From: Saprospiraceae bacterium | Lineage (GTDB): Bacteria > Bacteroidota > Bacteroidia > Chitinophagales > Saprospiraceae | Assembly (NCBI GenBank): GCA_013361075.1 | Contig: JABWAJ010000021.1 | Coordinates: 1 to 21,737 of the forward strand | Direction of reading: 5' to 3' | Length of the DNA stretch: 21,737 nucleotides | Shown: positions 7,402 to 14,167 of the stretch, in pieces | Position numbering within the stretch: the first letter of the stretch is position 1 | Layout of the letters: every line of letters starts with the position of its first letter | Notes under the pieces: generated by a model | Databases searched by the model: none | Seen by the model: only the letters and a program-made list of their open reading frames with translations | Told to the model about the DNA's origin: nothing | Made by a program: the position numbers and the translations under genes

Positions 7402-8673
7402 TTAAAGACGGGCAATAATAAGCATTTTAGTAATCATATTTATTTCATTTTTAATTTGGAGAATATAGGCTCCGGCTGGTAATTGCCCAACCTGGATTCT
7501 GTTTTCAAACCCCTGATTAACAGGCCATAAGACCCCGTTTGCATCCAGACACCGGATCGTTGAGCCTGCGCTTAGGCCCTCAATAACAACAAATTGATCT
7601 GCCGGATTGGGGTGTATGGTGATGGAAGAAACCTGTTCCGGTTCAAATTCGCTGGTTGCCGGAAGGCAGGCACCGCTTTGAGTGACCAGCGCCGCACGCG
7701 GCCCGTCGAGGGTAGCGCGCATCCGCAACTTTTGTCCCTGGGTAAACATTACCATACAGGGGTCATCCGTGTAATTCATGAAATTGCAAAACATATCTGG
7801 TGAATTTGCGATACAGGAAGATTGCAACTGCGAAAACGGGGGGCATTGGTTCAGGTAATTTCCAGCTTGCTTTGGGGTGTCGGTCACCTCATCGTCGAAT
7901 GCACAATCCGGGTTGCTGTTGCCGGAACTCCCCCAAAGGTGATAAAGGTTGAAATAGTGTCCGATTTCGTGTGTTGCTGTACGGCCTAAATGATAAGGTG
8001 CATTGATGGCTGTCCCGACGACTCCGAACCGATGAGGCGTAATGCGTACCCCATCTTCTTCCGGAATGTCCTGTCCGGGAAAACTGGCTTCCCCGGCGAT
8101 TCCGGCTGGAAACGCACCAATCCAGATGTTGAGGTAGTGATTGGAGCACCAAACATCGTGTCCTCCAAGGTCATCATAGCAAATGGCTCGTTTTCCATCA
8201 ACGACCAAAAGGCCTATCTCTGGTAAACTTGTTTGGGTACGGGTAATACCATTCGTAACATTTCCAAAAGGATCAACCGTAGCAAGCTGGAATTCTATTT
8301 CCACATCTGCCCTGACGCTCCGGAAAGGAGGATAAGTTACCTGTTCGGAATCAGCATTCATTTTACGAAAATCCTGATTCAGGACTTCAATCTGGGAAAC
8401 AATCTGCTCGTCCGAGATATTTTCGTCCGGAGTTCGCCAAACCACATGCACCACAACCGGGATGGTCACCAGCACTCTGGCTCCCCCCAGATTGTGGTAG
8501 TCTGTTATCCATTTCCGGGTAAATGTTTCAATCCGCGCGCGGTCAGCGGCGACACCAGCCTGTTGCAGTTGCAGGGCCAGCAAATCCTGCGAAACACAAG
8601 TTTGTGCCCGAATGGATGCAGACAACATGGTGAGGATAACTACCAGAAAAAAGATGAAGCGCATATCAGTCAT
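7402..8673 (-). CDS. Secreted M43-family (pappalysin/cytophagalysin-like) zinc metalloprotease with T9SS sorting domain
   Basis: A signal peptide (residues 1-23, ending SIRA before Gln24) leads into the metzincin catalytic domain. The zinc motif is HEIGHYFNLYH (His235, Glu236, His239, His245), in which Asn replaces the usual Gly, a variant common in this family. The Met-turn is CNFMNYTDD around Met299. VVVHVVWR and the upstream beta strands fit M43 proteases such as ulilysin and cytophagalysin. From about residue 350 to 423 there is a type A T9SS C-terminal sorting domain (ITIHPNPADQ to the final KMLIIARL), so the protein should cross the outer membrane and be attached or released. ATG 8664 is an alternative start. 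It lies 30 bases downstream of the OmpA-like gene and 39 upstream of the DUF6438 gene. The target protein is unknown. Confidence 0.92.
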   Translation of the reverse strand: MTDMRFIFFLVVILTMLSASIRAQTCVSQDLLALQLQQAGVAADRARIETFTRKWITDYHNLGGARVLVTIPVVVHVVWRTPDENISDEQIVSQIEVLNQDFRKMNADSEQVTYPPFRSVRADVEIEFQLATVDPFGNVTNGITRTQTSLPEIGLLVVDGKRAICYDDLGGHDVWCSNHYLNIWIGAFPAGIAGEASFPGQDIPEEDGVRITPHRFGVVGTAINAPYHLGRTATHEIGHYFNLYHLWGSSGNSNPDCAFDDEVTDTPKQAGNYLNQCPPFSQLQSSCIANSPDMFCNFMNYTDDPCMVMFTQGQKLRMRATLDGPRAALVTQSGACLPATSEFEPEQVSSITIHPNPADQFVVIEGLSAGSTIRCLDANGVLWPVNQGFENRIQVGQLPAGAYILQIKNEINMITKMLIIARL

Positions 8674-8703
8674 TAACCGGAATTGGTGAACCTGAAGTGA
8701 TGA

Positions 8704-9708
8704 TCATTTTCCTCCCAATAGAAATAAATTAAGATCCTCGTTGTTCGGTGTGATGATGATTTCGGTTCTGCGGTTGGCGGCACGTCCCTGCGGCGTGGTA
8801 TTGGAAGCTACCGGCGCGTAATCGGCCCGCCCGGTTGCTGTAATGCGTTCGGGAGGAATGCCGTAAGCCGTGAGTACTTTAGCGACGGAAACAGCACGAA
8901 GGGTACTCACATCCCAATTGCGTTCAGCAATGGCTTCGGAGTTGACGTGCCCTTCAATCCGAATGTCCAGCTCAGCTACCCGGGCGTTAATCACGTCGGT
9001 GAGTTGAACCAGGGAGCGACGGCCATTGATGTCTACCTGTTCGTTCCCCGACGGGAACAACAATGCCTCGCTGAAGACAACGGCAACGCCGCCGTTTTTG
9101 TCTATTACGGAAATGTTGTCGCTGTTGTACCCCAAAAAGGCACTCTGCAGTTTTTGCTTCAATTCAGCAATCATCATCCGTTTGTTATACAGAAAACCGG
9201 TCACTTTGGCCTGGTCATTCTGCGGAGTATCGTAGCCTTTTGGTGTACCGTCGAAGTTATACTCCAACTGACTGATTCGGGCATCGCGTTCGGAAAGCTC
9301 GTATTCCATTGAGGCTGCCGTTTTGCGCTGGCGGTCCAGATCGCTTTGCTGGGCAGACAACTGGTTCTGCAGGCTGGTTTTTTCGTAAGCGCTCACAGCA
9401 AGGACTTCATCCCCTTTGGCGACCAAGCCATTGTACTTGTCGAGAATTTCTCTGTAGCTTTTGTTCAGGTTGATGTTCGTTGCTGTCAATTGCTCAACTT
9501 CGTAAGTTTTTTCTTTGATCAGGTCTTCCAGTTCTTTGTTGACGCGATCGAGCTCCTGATTGGTATTGTTTAGAGAATCTACAGCTTGCGCTTCTTTTTT
9601 GTAATAAGAAACGGATTCCTCCAGTTCACTGTACTTTTGCTGAGTCACGCACCCCGTTGCAAGGTAAGCAAGACTCAAAATTGATAAGAAGGCCATAGTC
9701 GGTTTCAT
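8704..9708 (-). CDS. OmpA-family lipoprotein with coiled coil and peptidoglycan-binding domain
   Basis: The start at 9708 is preferred over an ATG at 9768, because it puts a clean lipobox (LATGC, Cys20) at the N-terminus and lies just after a good promoter box. Residues 25-150 are a heptad-rich coiled coil (NNTNQELDRVNKELEDL and similar). Residues 205-322 are an OmpA C-terminal domain: VVFSEALLFPSG, IRIEGH, then NWDVSTLRA with Asp266 and Arg271 in the diaminopimelate-binding region, and ANRRTEIII. Lipid anchor, stalk and peptidoglycan-binding head suggest a tether between membrane and cell wall. Length is 334 residues. It is probably the first gene of a unit with the protease and DUF6438 genes. 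Confidence 0.88.
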   Translation of the reverse strand: MKPTMAFLSILSLAYLATGCVTQQKYSELEESVSYYKKEAQAVDSLNNTNQELDRVNKELEDLIKEKTYEVEQLTATNINLNKSYREILDKYNGLVAKGDEVLAVSAYEKTSLQNQLSAQQSDLDRQRKTAASMEYELSERDARISQLEYNFDGTPKGYDTPQNDQAKVTGFLYNKRMMIAELKQKLQSAFLGYNSDNISVIDKNGGVAVVFSEALLFPSGNEQVDINGRRSLVQLTDVINARVAELDIRIEGHVNSEAIAERNWDVSTLRAVSVAKVLTAYGIPPERITATGRADYAPVASNTTPQGRAANRRTEIIITPNNEDLNLFLLGGK

Positions 9709-9731
9709 AGAATCTGCGTTTGTTATAACAC

Positions 9732-9739
9732 CAAAGATA
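9732..9739 (-). promoter_or_regulatory. -7 box of the OmpA-like gene
   Basis: TATCTTTG on the reverse strand is a perfect TAnnTTTG, about 23 bases before the start codon. No convincing -33 TTTG is seen at the usual spacing. Confidence 0.5.
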
Positions 9740-9826
9740 ATGCATCTTCGACAAAAAGATACAGGCACCCCAAAGCAACGCCCTGCCGGAAAAGTTTATT
9801 GCTTCCCTGAAATGGTGCGTATTTCC

Positions 9827-9834
9827 TAACTTTG
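9827..9834 (+). promoter_or_regulatory. -7 box of the cohesin-like lipoprotein gene
   Basis: TAACTTTG is a perfect TAnnTTTG, 30 bases before the ATG. A TTG at 9799-9801 lies 25 bases upstream, somewhat further than the usual 19-21. Confidence 0.5.
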
Positions 9835-9864
9835 TATTCGTTTCATCATTTTTATCATAACGTC

Positions 9865-10434
9865 ATGAACAATAAACTCATTTTTGCAGCGCTGTGCGCT
9901 TTTTTTACTTTTTGCAACAGCGAATCGGCAAAACAGCCTGGCAATCAGCCTGATACAACTACCGAAGCTGTACCCGTTCAAAATGCGCAGACAAGTGCTC
10001 CGCCTGTAGCAGGAAACCTGACACTCATTGCGCCCAAACTTTCAGCAGCATCCGGCGAAACGATTTGTCTTGACATCACCGTAGCGGGTTTTCAGCAATT
10101 GCTTTCGATGCAGTATTCTTTGCGCTGGGATAAAAATGTGCTGGAGTTTAAAGAGTTGAAAAATTTCCAGCTTCCCTCTATGGATGGCAACAATTTTGGG
10201 GTCAACAATGCGCAAGATGGCTTGCTGACTGCCTTGTGGATCGAAAATTCCCTGAAAGGCATTACTGTGGCTGACGGCGCTTCCATTTACCAGGTCTGCT
10301 ATAAGGTAAAAGGCAAACCGGGACAATTTTCTTCCATCAATTTTGTGGATAAACCGACGCCATTTGAAGCTGTAAATACCAAAGACGAAATTTTAGGCAT
10401 CAAGGGTATAGACGGTAAGGTAACCGTTAAGTAG
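9865..10434 (+). CDS. Small exported protein with a single cohesin-like domain
   Basis: The ATG at 9865 is used rather than a TTG at 9832, because the TTG lies in the promoter box. The N-terminus (MNNKLIFAAL) is hydrophobic and ends at Cys17, but the residue before it is Phe, so lipidation is uncertain. A Pro/Gln/Thr-rich spacer follows (20-48). Residues 50-189 resemble a cohesin beta-sandwich: SGETICLDITVAGFQQLLSM, YSLRWDKNVLEF, LTALWIENS, ADGASIYQVCYKV. In Saprospiraceae such domains usually occur inside very large adhesins; here one stands alone in 189 residues. Cys68 and Cys145 could form a disulphide. In cellulosomes cohesins bind dockerins, but no dockerin is visible in the window. The gene is divergent from the OmpA-like gene and converges on rlpA. 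Confidence 0.75.
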   Translation: MNNKLIFAALCAFFTFCNSESAKQPGNQPDTTTEAVPVQNAQTSAPPVAGNLTLIAPKLSAASGETICLDITVAGFQQLLSMQYSLRWDKNVLEFKELKNFQLPSMDGNNFGVNNAQDGLLTALWIENSLKGITVADGASIYQVCYKVKGKPGQFSSINFVDKPTPFEAVNTKDEILGIKGIDGKVTVK

Positions 10435-10453
10435 ATCAAAATGAAAATTGGTG

Positions 10454-10505
10454 GGCAACAGGAGTCATTCCAAATTTTTTCAAATCCGGAATGACTCCTG
10501 TTGCC
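10454..10505. terminator. 18-bp inverted repeat between convergent genes
   Basis: Two perfectly complementary 18-base arms (GGCAACAGGAGTCATTCC and its complement) flank a 16-base loop, between the stops of the cohesin-like gene and rlpA. No T-tract follows on either strand. Probably a bidirectional transcript end. Confidence 0.6.
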
Positions 10506-10516
10506 GGCTTGCACTT

Positions 10517-11497
10517 TTAATATTTTATTTCAGAAAGGTTCACGACAAACCCGCTGACCTTCTGCTTCTTTTTAATGTTTGTAACGTAATTCTTTGCAGC
10601 ACTTTCTGTTTCGAAAGGTCCAAGGATGATTTTGTAAATGTTATTCACATCTCCTTTTTCTACGCTAACCAGAATATTGTCAAACCATTTGGCCTGAAGA
10701 TCAGCCACCTGCTTCAATACATTTTCGTAGTTGGTCAGCGAAGCCACCTGAACACCGTATCCCTTTTGAGAAGGCCGCTCCAAAACGATTTTGTACAACC
10801 CGTATTGGGTGTAGTCTTTGCCTACCAGTTTCCCCCGGGAAGGCGAAGCTTTTGATTTTTCCGTCAAATCCGTTTTGGTTGCTTTGGCTGTTGCTGCAAC
10901 TTCCTTTGCCGGTGTAGCTTTTTCTGTTTTTGCTACGGCTTTTTCCTCTTTAGCAACCGTACTTTTTTTCGCATCATCCGTTTTTGAAGCCGGTATTTCT
11001 TTGTCTGTCGGGTCATTTTTTACATCGAAACTGTATTCAGCAGGCTGGTCAGATTTAGCCTCTTTAGCCGGTTCTTTTTCTGAAGCAGTTTCCTTTTCTA
11101 CCGCGAGTTCCGCAGGAGGATCATCCTCTTTAGTCACCCTTTTTACGATTTCTATTTCGACTTCAACGGTACCATCGCCAATCATGCCAAGTTTTTCGGC
11201 GGCTTTTTTTGAAAGATCAATGACTCTGCCTTTGATATAAGGTCCTTTGTCTGTCACTTTGACAACCACTGATTTTTTGTTATCGAGACGCGTAACCCGG
11301 ATCATTGTGCCATAAGGATGCCGCTTGTGTGCCGCCGTCAGCTTGTTTTTGTCGTAAGAATCGCCATATGCAGTCCTGCGCCCCTGGAACTCATCTCCGT
11401 AATAAGAAGCGAGACCTGTTTCAGAATCCTGCGCATTTATCGCTGATACTGTGCCTGTTAACAATAAAATCAAAAACAATTTGAATCGGTTTCTCAT
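10517..11497 (-). CDS. rlpA: RlpA-like cell-wall protein with SPOR domain
   Basis: RlpA proteins are septal or cell-wall lytic transglycosylase-like proteins with a double-psi beta-barrel (DPBB). The ATG at 11497 gives a signal peptide (MRNRFKLF, hydrophobic core, cleavage after INA); a longer frame to 11590 runs over the promoter and is rejected. The DPBB spans 28-120: GLASYYGDEFQGRRTAYGD, LTAAHKRHPYGT (His57), VTDKGPYIKGRVIDLS (Asp94). An Ala/Lys/Glu-rich disordered linker fills 121-235. Residues 246-322 form a SPOR domain (GYGVQVASLTNYENV, YKIILGPFETESAA), which binds denuded septal glycan. No lipobox is seen, so it is a soluble periplasmic form. Position 46 is Asp in TAYGD, where many RlpA proteins have Glu. 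The 326-residue length is normal. Confidence 0.9.
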   Translation of the reverse strand: MRNRFKLFLILLLTGTVSAINAQDSETGLASYYGDEFQGRRTAYGDSYDKNKLTAAHKRHPYGTMIRVTRLDNKKSVVVKVTDKGPYIKGRVIDLSKKAAEKLGMIGDGTVEVEIEIVKRVTKEDDPPAELAVEKETASEKEPAKEAKSDQPAEYSFDVKNDPTDKEIPASKTDDAKKSTVAKEEKAVAKTEKATPAKEVAATAKATKTDLTEKSKASPSRGKLVGKDYTQYGLYKIVLERPSQKGYGVQVASLTNYENVLKQVADLQAKWFDNILVSVEKGDVNNIYKIILGPFETESAAKNYVTNIKKKQKVSGFVVNLSEIKY

Positions 11498-11530
11498 GTT
11501 ATCTGTGCTTTTTGAATTCAACCAAACGCT

Positions 11531-11561
11531 CAAAGATAGGGCTAATTGAACGTCCGGACAA
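11531..11561 (-). promoter_or_regulatory. Promoter of rlpA
   Basis: On the reverse strand, TTG (11561-11559) and TATCTTTG (11538-11531) are separated by exactly 20 bases, the best fit in the window to the Bacteroidota consensus. The start codon lies 33 bases downstream. Confidence 0.65.
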
Positions 11562-11660
11562 TAGTTTTGACATGTGGAGTAACGCCTCAAGCGTCTACTT
11601 CATTGTTTGATCCTTTTCCATCTGTTTTGCTTAAGATGAACCAAAAGGCGTTGCATTTTG

Positions 11661-11668
11661 TAGTTTTG
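11661..11668 (+). promoter_or_regulatory. -7 box of the mnmA operon
   Basis: TAGTTTTG is a perfect TAnnTTTG, 29 bases before the mnmA ATG. No -33 element at normal spacing is obvious. Confidence 0.45.
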
Positions 11669-11697
11669 CGGAGAATTGTCCAGATAAAGTCCGTTTT

Positions 11698-12807
11698 ATG
11701 AGCAAACTTGGAAAGGTTTTAGTGGCCATGAGTGGCGGCATTGACAGCACAGTAACCGCAATGATGCTGCACGAAGAGGGGTATGAAGTCATTGGCATTA
11801 CGATGAAAACCTGGGATTATGCCAATTCCGGAACCTCCAAAAAGGAAACCGGATGCTGCAGTCTGGATTCCATCAATGATGCCCGGCAGGTGGCCGTGAA
11901 TATGGGATTTCATCACTTCATCATCGACATTCGGGAAGAATTTGGGGATTATGTCATTGATAATTTTGTGGAAGAATACCTTGCAGGACGCACCCCTAAT
12001 CCATGTGTACTTTGCAATACCCACATCAAATGGAATGCCTTACTCAAACGCGCAGATGCCCTTGATTGTGAATTCATTGCCACCGGGCATTACGCCATCA
12101 TCAATGAAGCAAATGGAAGGCATTTCATCAGTAAGTCGGCTGATTTGAATAAAGACCAGTCTTATGTACTCTGGGGATTGAGCCAGGAATGTCTGCGCCG
12201 CAGCCGTTTTCCACTGGGCCGCTATACCAAACCCGAAGTACGGCAGTTTGCCTACGATTTTGGATACGAAGAACTGTCCAAAAAAGCAGAGAGCTATGAA
12301 ATTTGCTTTGTTCCCGACAACGACTATCGGAGTTTCCTGAAATACCGCATTCCTGAACTGGAAACCCAGGTAGCCGGCGGCGATTTCGTCGACAGCAAAG
12401 GAGAGGTCATCGGGAAACACCAGGGTTACCCGTTTTACACCATTGGGCAACGAAAAGGCTTGGGCGTTGCATTCGGACATCCCATGTTTGTGACTGAAAT
12501 TCGCCCGGAAAGCAATACTGTTGTTTTGGGCCTGGAGGACGAACTCATTCGGAATGGAATGACCGTTGGTCAGCCTAATTTAATGAAATACGGGAGAGTT
12601 GAAGATGGAATGGAGGTTGTAGCCAAAATCAGATACAAAGACGCCGGTGCTATTGGCCGTCTTTACAACGACCAGGGGAAAATCCGGGTAGAATTCAATG
12701 CCAACGTTAAAGGTGTTGCTCCGGGACAATCCGCGGTTTTTTATGAAAATGACGATGTTGTCGGCGGTGGCATCATTCATGGTAGTCTCATTCCAGGTAT
12801 GTCATGA
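11698..12807 (+). CDS. mnmA: tRNA-specific 2-thiouridylase MnmA
   Basis: MnmA makes 2-thiouridine at the wobble base of Lys, Glu and Gln tRNAs, using ATP and a persulphide donor. The protein has 369 residues, normal for the family. Residues 12-17 are the ATP-binding PP-loop SGGIDS (Ile instead of the more common Val). GRTPNPCVLCNTHIKW contains Cys103 and Cys106, with Cys106 aligning to the catalytic cysteine; Cys203 in YEICFVPD is the second catalytic cysteine. ATGHYA, KDQSYVLWGL, GQRKGLG and the C-terminal beta-barrel are all present. The stop overlaps the next start by ATGA, implying translational coupling. It is the first gene of a unit ending with rimM. Confidence 0.97.
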   Translation: MSKLGKVLVAMSGGIDSTVTAMMLHEEGYEVIGITMKTWDYANSGTSKKETGCCSLDSINDARQVAVNMGFHHFIIDIREEFGDYVIDNFVEEYLAGRTPNPCVLCNTHIKWNALLKRADALDCEFIATGHYAIINEANGRHFISKSADLNKDQSYVLWGLSQECLRRSRFPLGRYTKPEVRQFAYDFGYEELSKKAESYEICFVPDNDYRSFLKYRIPELETQVAGGDFVDSKGEVIGKHQGYPFYTIGQRKGLGVAFGHPMFVTEIRPESNTVVLGLEDELIRNGMTVGQPNLMKYGRVEDGMEVVAKIRYKDAGAIGRLYNDQGKIRVEFNANVKGVAPGQSAVFYENDDVVGGGIIHGSLIPGMS

Positions 12808-13619
12808 AGTACCCGTCGTTTACAAACAGCTTTTCAGGCAATAACAAGCCTGGCGCCGGGAGTTTGTTGCTGCTGCTCTTGCCGGTATTCCTCATTTTGT
12901 CCTGCGAAAAAAGAGAAACGGAGCCTTTGGACCTGGATTTTGGATATGAATATTATCCTCTGGAGCTGGGGCAGGTTCGGGAATATGCCGTAGACTCCAT
13001 CATTTTCGACCCTGCTTTGGGCGGAACCCGGATAGACAGTAATTCGTGGCTGGTTCAGGAAGTTGTAGTTGATACCTTTCCCGGACAAGACGGATTGACC
13101 TGGTATCGCATCGAACGTTTTCAGCGTCAATCGGATACCCTGCCCTGGCAAATTGGAAAAGTATATGCTGCGGCCCGGAGCAAACAGCAGGCATTCAGAA
13201 CCGAAGACAACCTGAAGTTTATCAAAATGACCTTTCCTTTACAAGCGAATGAGACCTGGGACGGCAATGCCTTTTTTTCCATCAAAACGACAGTAGAAAT
13301 TGCCGGCGAACAAATTGAAATGTTTAAAGATTGGGCATATCGCACCCTTTCTTTAACCGATCCGCTTCAGGTTGGCGACCTTACTTTTGAAAAGGTATGT
13401 TCCATTCAATTGGCCGACAGCGAAAACATCATCGAATACAGGCAGGCCAAAGAGCATTATGCTAAAAACATCGGATTGGTTTACAAGGAATTACAGATAT
13501 TAGACACCCAATGCGTGGTGTGCTGCAATGGCGACTTTGGAACTTGTGCTTCCACCGGCTGGGGGCAAAAAGCTGAAAAAGGATTCATCGTTCGCCAACG
13601 GTTGCTTCGCTGGCAATAA
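12804..13619 (+). CDS. Putative lipoprotein coupled to mnmA, function unknown
   Basis: I do not recognise the family. A longer than usual N-terminus (about 20 residues) precedes a leucine-rich segment ending in LILSC, giving lipidated Cys34. The mature part has a beta-rich character (YEYYPLELGQVREYAVDSI, TWYRIERFQRQ) that resembles lipocalin- or barrel-like lipoproteins, but I see no motif that settles this. Near the C-terminus is a cysteine cluster, Cys237, 240, 241 and 248 (CVVCCNGDFGTC), which could form disulphides or bind metal. The 4-base ATGA overlap with mnmA and the 18-base gap to rimM place it in an operon of translation genes, an odd setting for an exported protein. Length is 271 residues. 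Confidence 0.8.
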   Translation: MKYPSFTNSFSGNNKPGAGSLLLLLLPVFLILSCEKRETEPLDLDFGYEYYPLELGQVREYAVDSIIFDPALGGTRIDSNSWLVQEVVVDTFPGQDGLTWYRIERFQRQSDTLPWQIGKVYAAARSKQQAFRTEDNLKFIKMTFPLQANETWDGNAFFSIKTTVEIAGEQIEMFKDWAYRTLSLTDPLQVGDLTFEKVCSIQLADSENIIEYRQAKEHYAKNIGLVYKELQILDTQCVVCCNGDFGTCASTGWGQKAEKGFIVRQRLLRWQ

Positions 13620-13637
13620 ATTGAAACAGTAAATTTT

Positions 13638-14156
13638 ATGGATGCAATGGTCAAAATAGGCCGAATTGGAAAGGCGCACGGCATCTCCGGAGAGTTAAAA
13701 GCTTTTGTTGAAGACGCTTATTGGGAAGATTTTTTGAATGCAGAAATCCTGTTTCTGGAAATAAGGGGACAACATCTTCCCTATTTTATCGAAGATATCC
13801 GGTCGGGCAACGCTGTACTGCTGAAATTAGAAGACCTCAATACCCGCGAAGATGCCCAAATGCTGCACGGTAAAGACATCTACCTCCGAAAGGAAGACAT
13901 TTTACCCGATGAGGCCCGGACCATCATCATTGAGCCCGGATTCGAACGCTACACGGGGTATAATATTGAAGATGAAGCCAACGGTTTGATAGGAAAAATC
14001 GAAGAAGTGATTGAAATGCCTCAGCAAATGATGGCAGTTGTGGTCTATCGCGGGCGTGAAATCCTGATTCCGCTCAACGAGCAGTTCATTGTTCGCGCAG
14101 ATACGGGGCAGTCCGTCCTGCACATGAACCTGCCGGACGGACTGCTGGACCTTTGA
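13638..14156 (+). CDS. rimM: Ribosome maturation factor RimM
   Basis: RimM binds ribosomal protein S19 and helps mature the 30S head and 16S rRNA 3' region. The protein is 172 residues, as expected. The N-terminal RimM domain has VKIGRIGKAHGISGELK (4-21); the C-terminal PRC-barrel begins near YTGYNIEDEANGLIGKIEEV and ends with EILIPLNEQFI and LPDGLLDL, all family signatures. The start at 13638 or the third codon after it (MVKIG) are both possible. It is the last gene of the mnmA unit. The usual neighbours rpsP and trmD are not in the window. The 3' end of the coding sequence contains a hairpin (14108-14145). Confidence 0.95.
   Translation: MDAMVKIGRIGKAHGISGELKAFVEDAYWEDFLNAEILFLEIRGQHLPYFIEDIRSGNAVLLKLEDLNTREDAQMLHGKDIYLRKEDILPDEARTIIIEPGFERYTGYNIEDEANGLIGKIEEVIEMPQQMMAVVVYRGREILIPLNEQFIVRADTGQSVLHMNLPDGLLDL
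14108..14145. terminator. Hairpin inside the 3' end of rimM
   Basis: GCAGTCCGTCC (14108-14118) and its complement (14135-14145) form an 11-bp stem with a 16-base loop. Only 11 bases separate the rimM stop from the convergent amylase stop, so an end signal may have to lie inside coding sequence. No T-tract follows. Confidence 0.4.
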
Positions 14157-14167
14157 ACAACCTGCCT

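Noticed and set aside
7939..7971. Asn in the zinc motif HEIGHYFNLYH as a sign of an inactive protease
   Set aside because: Asn at this position is common in active-looking M43 relatives, and all zinc ligands and the Met-turn are present.
9721..9730. Palindrome TGTTATAACA near the OmpA-like gene start as an operator
   Set aside because: Short and A/T-rich; such palindromes occur by chance, and nothing else supports it.
11498..11590. Longer N-terminus for RlpA
   Set aside because: It would cover the promoter elements and place residues before a clear signal peptide.
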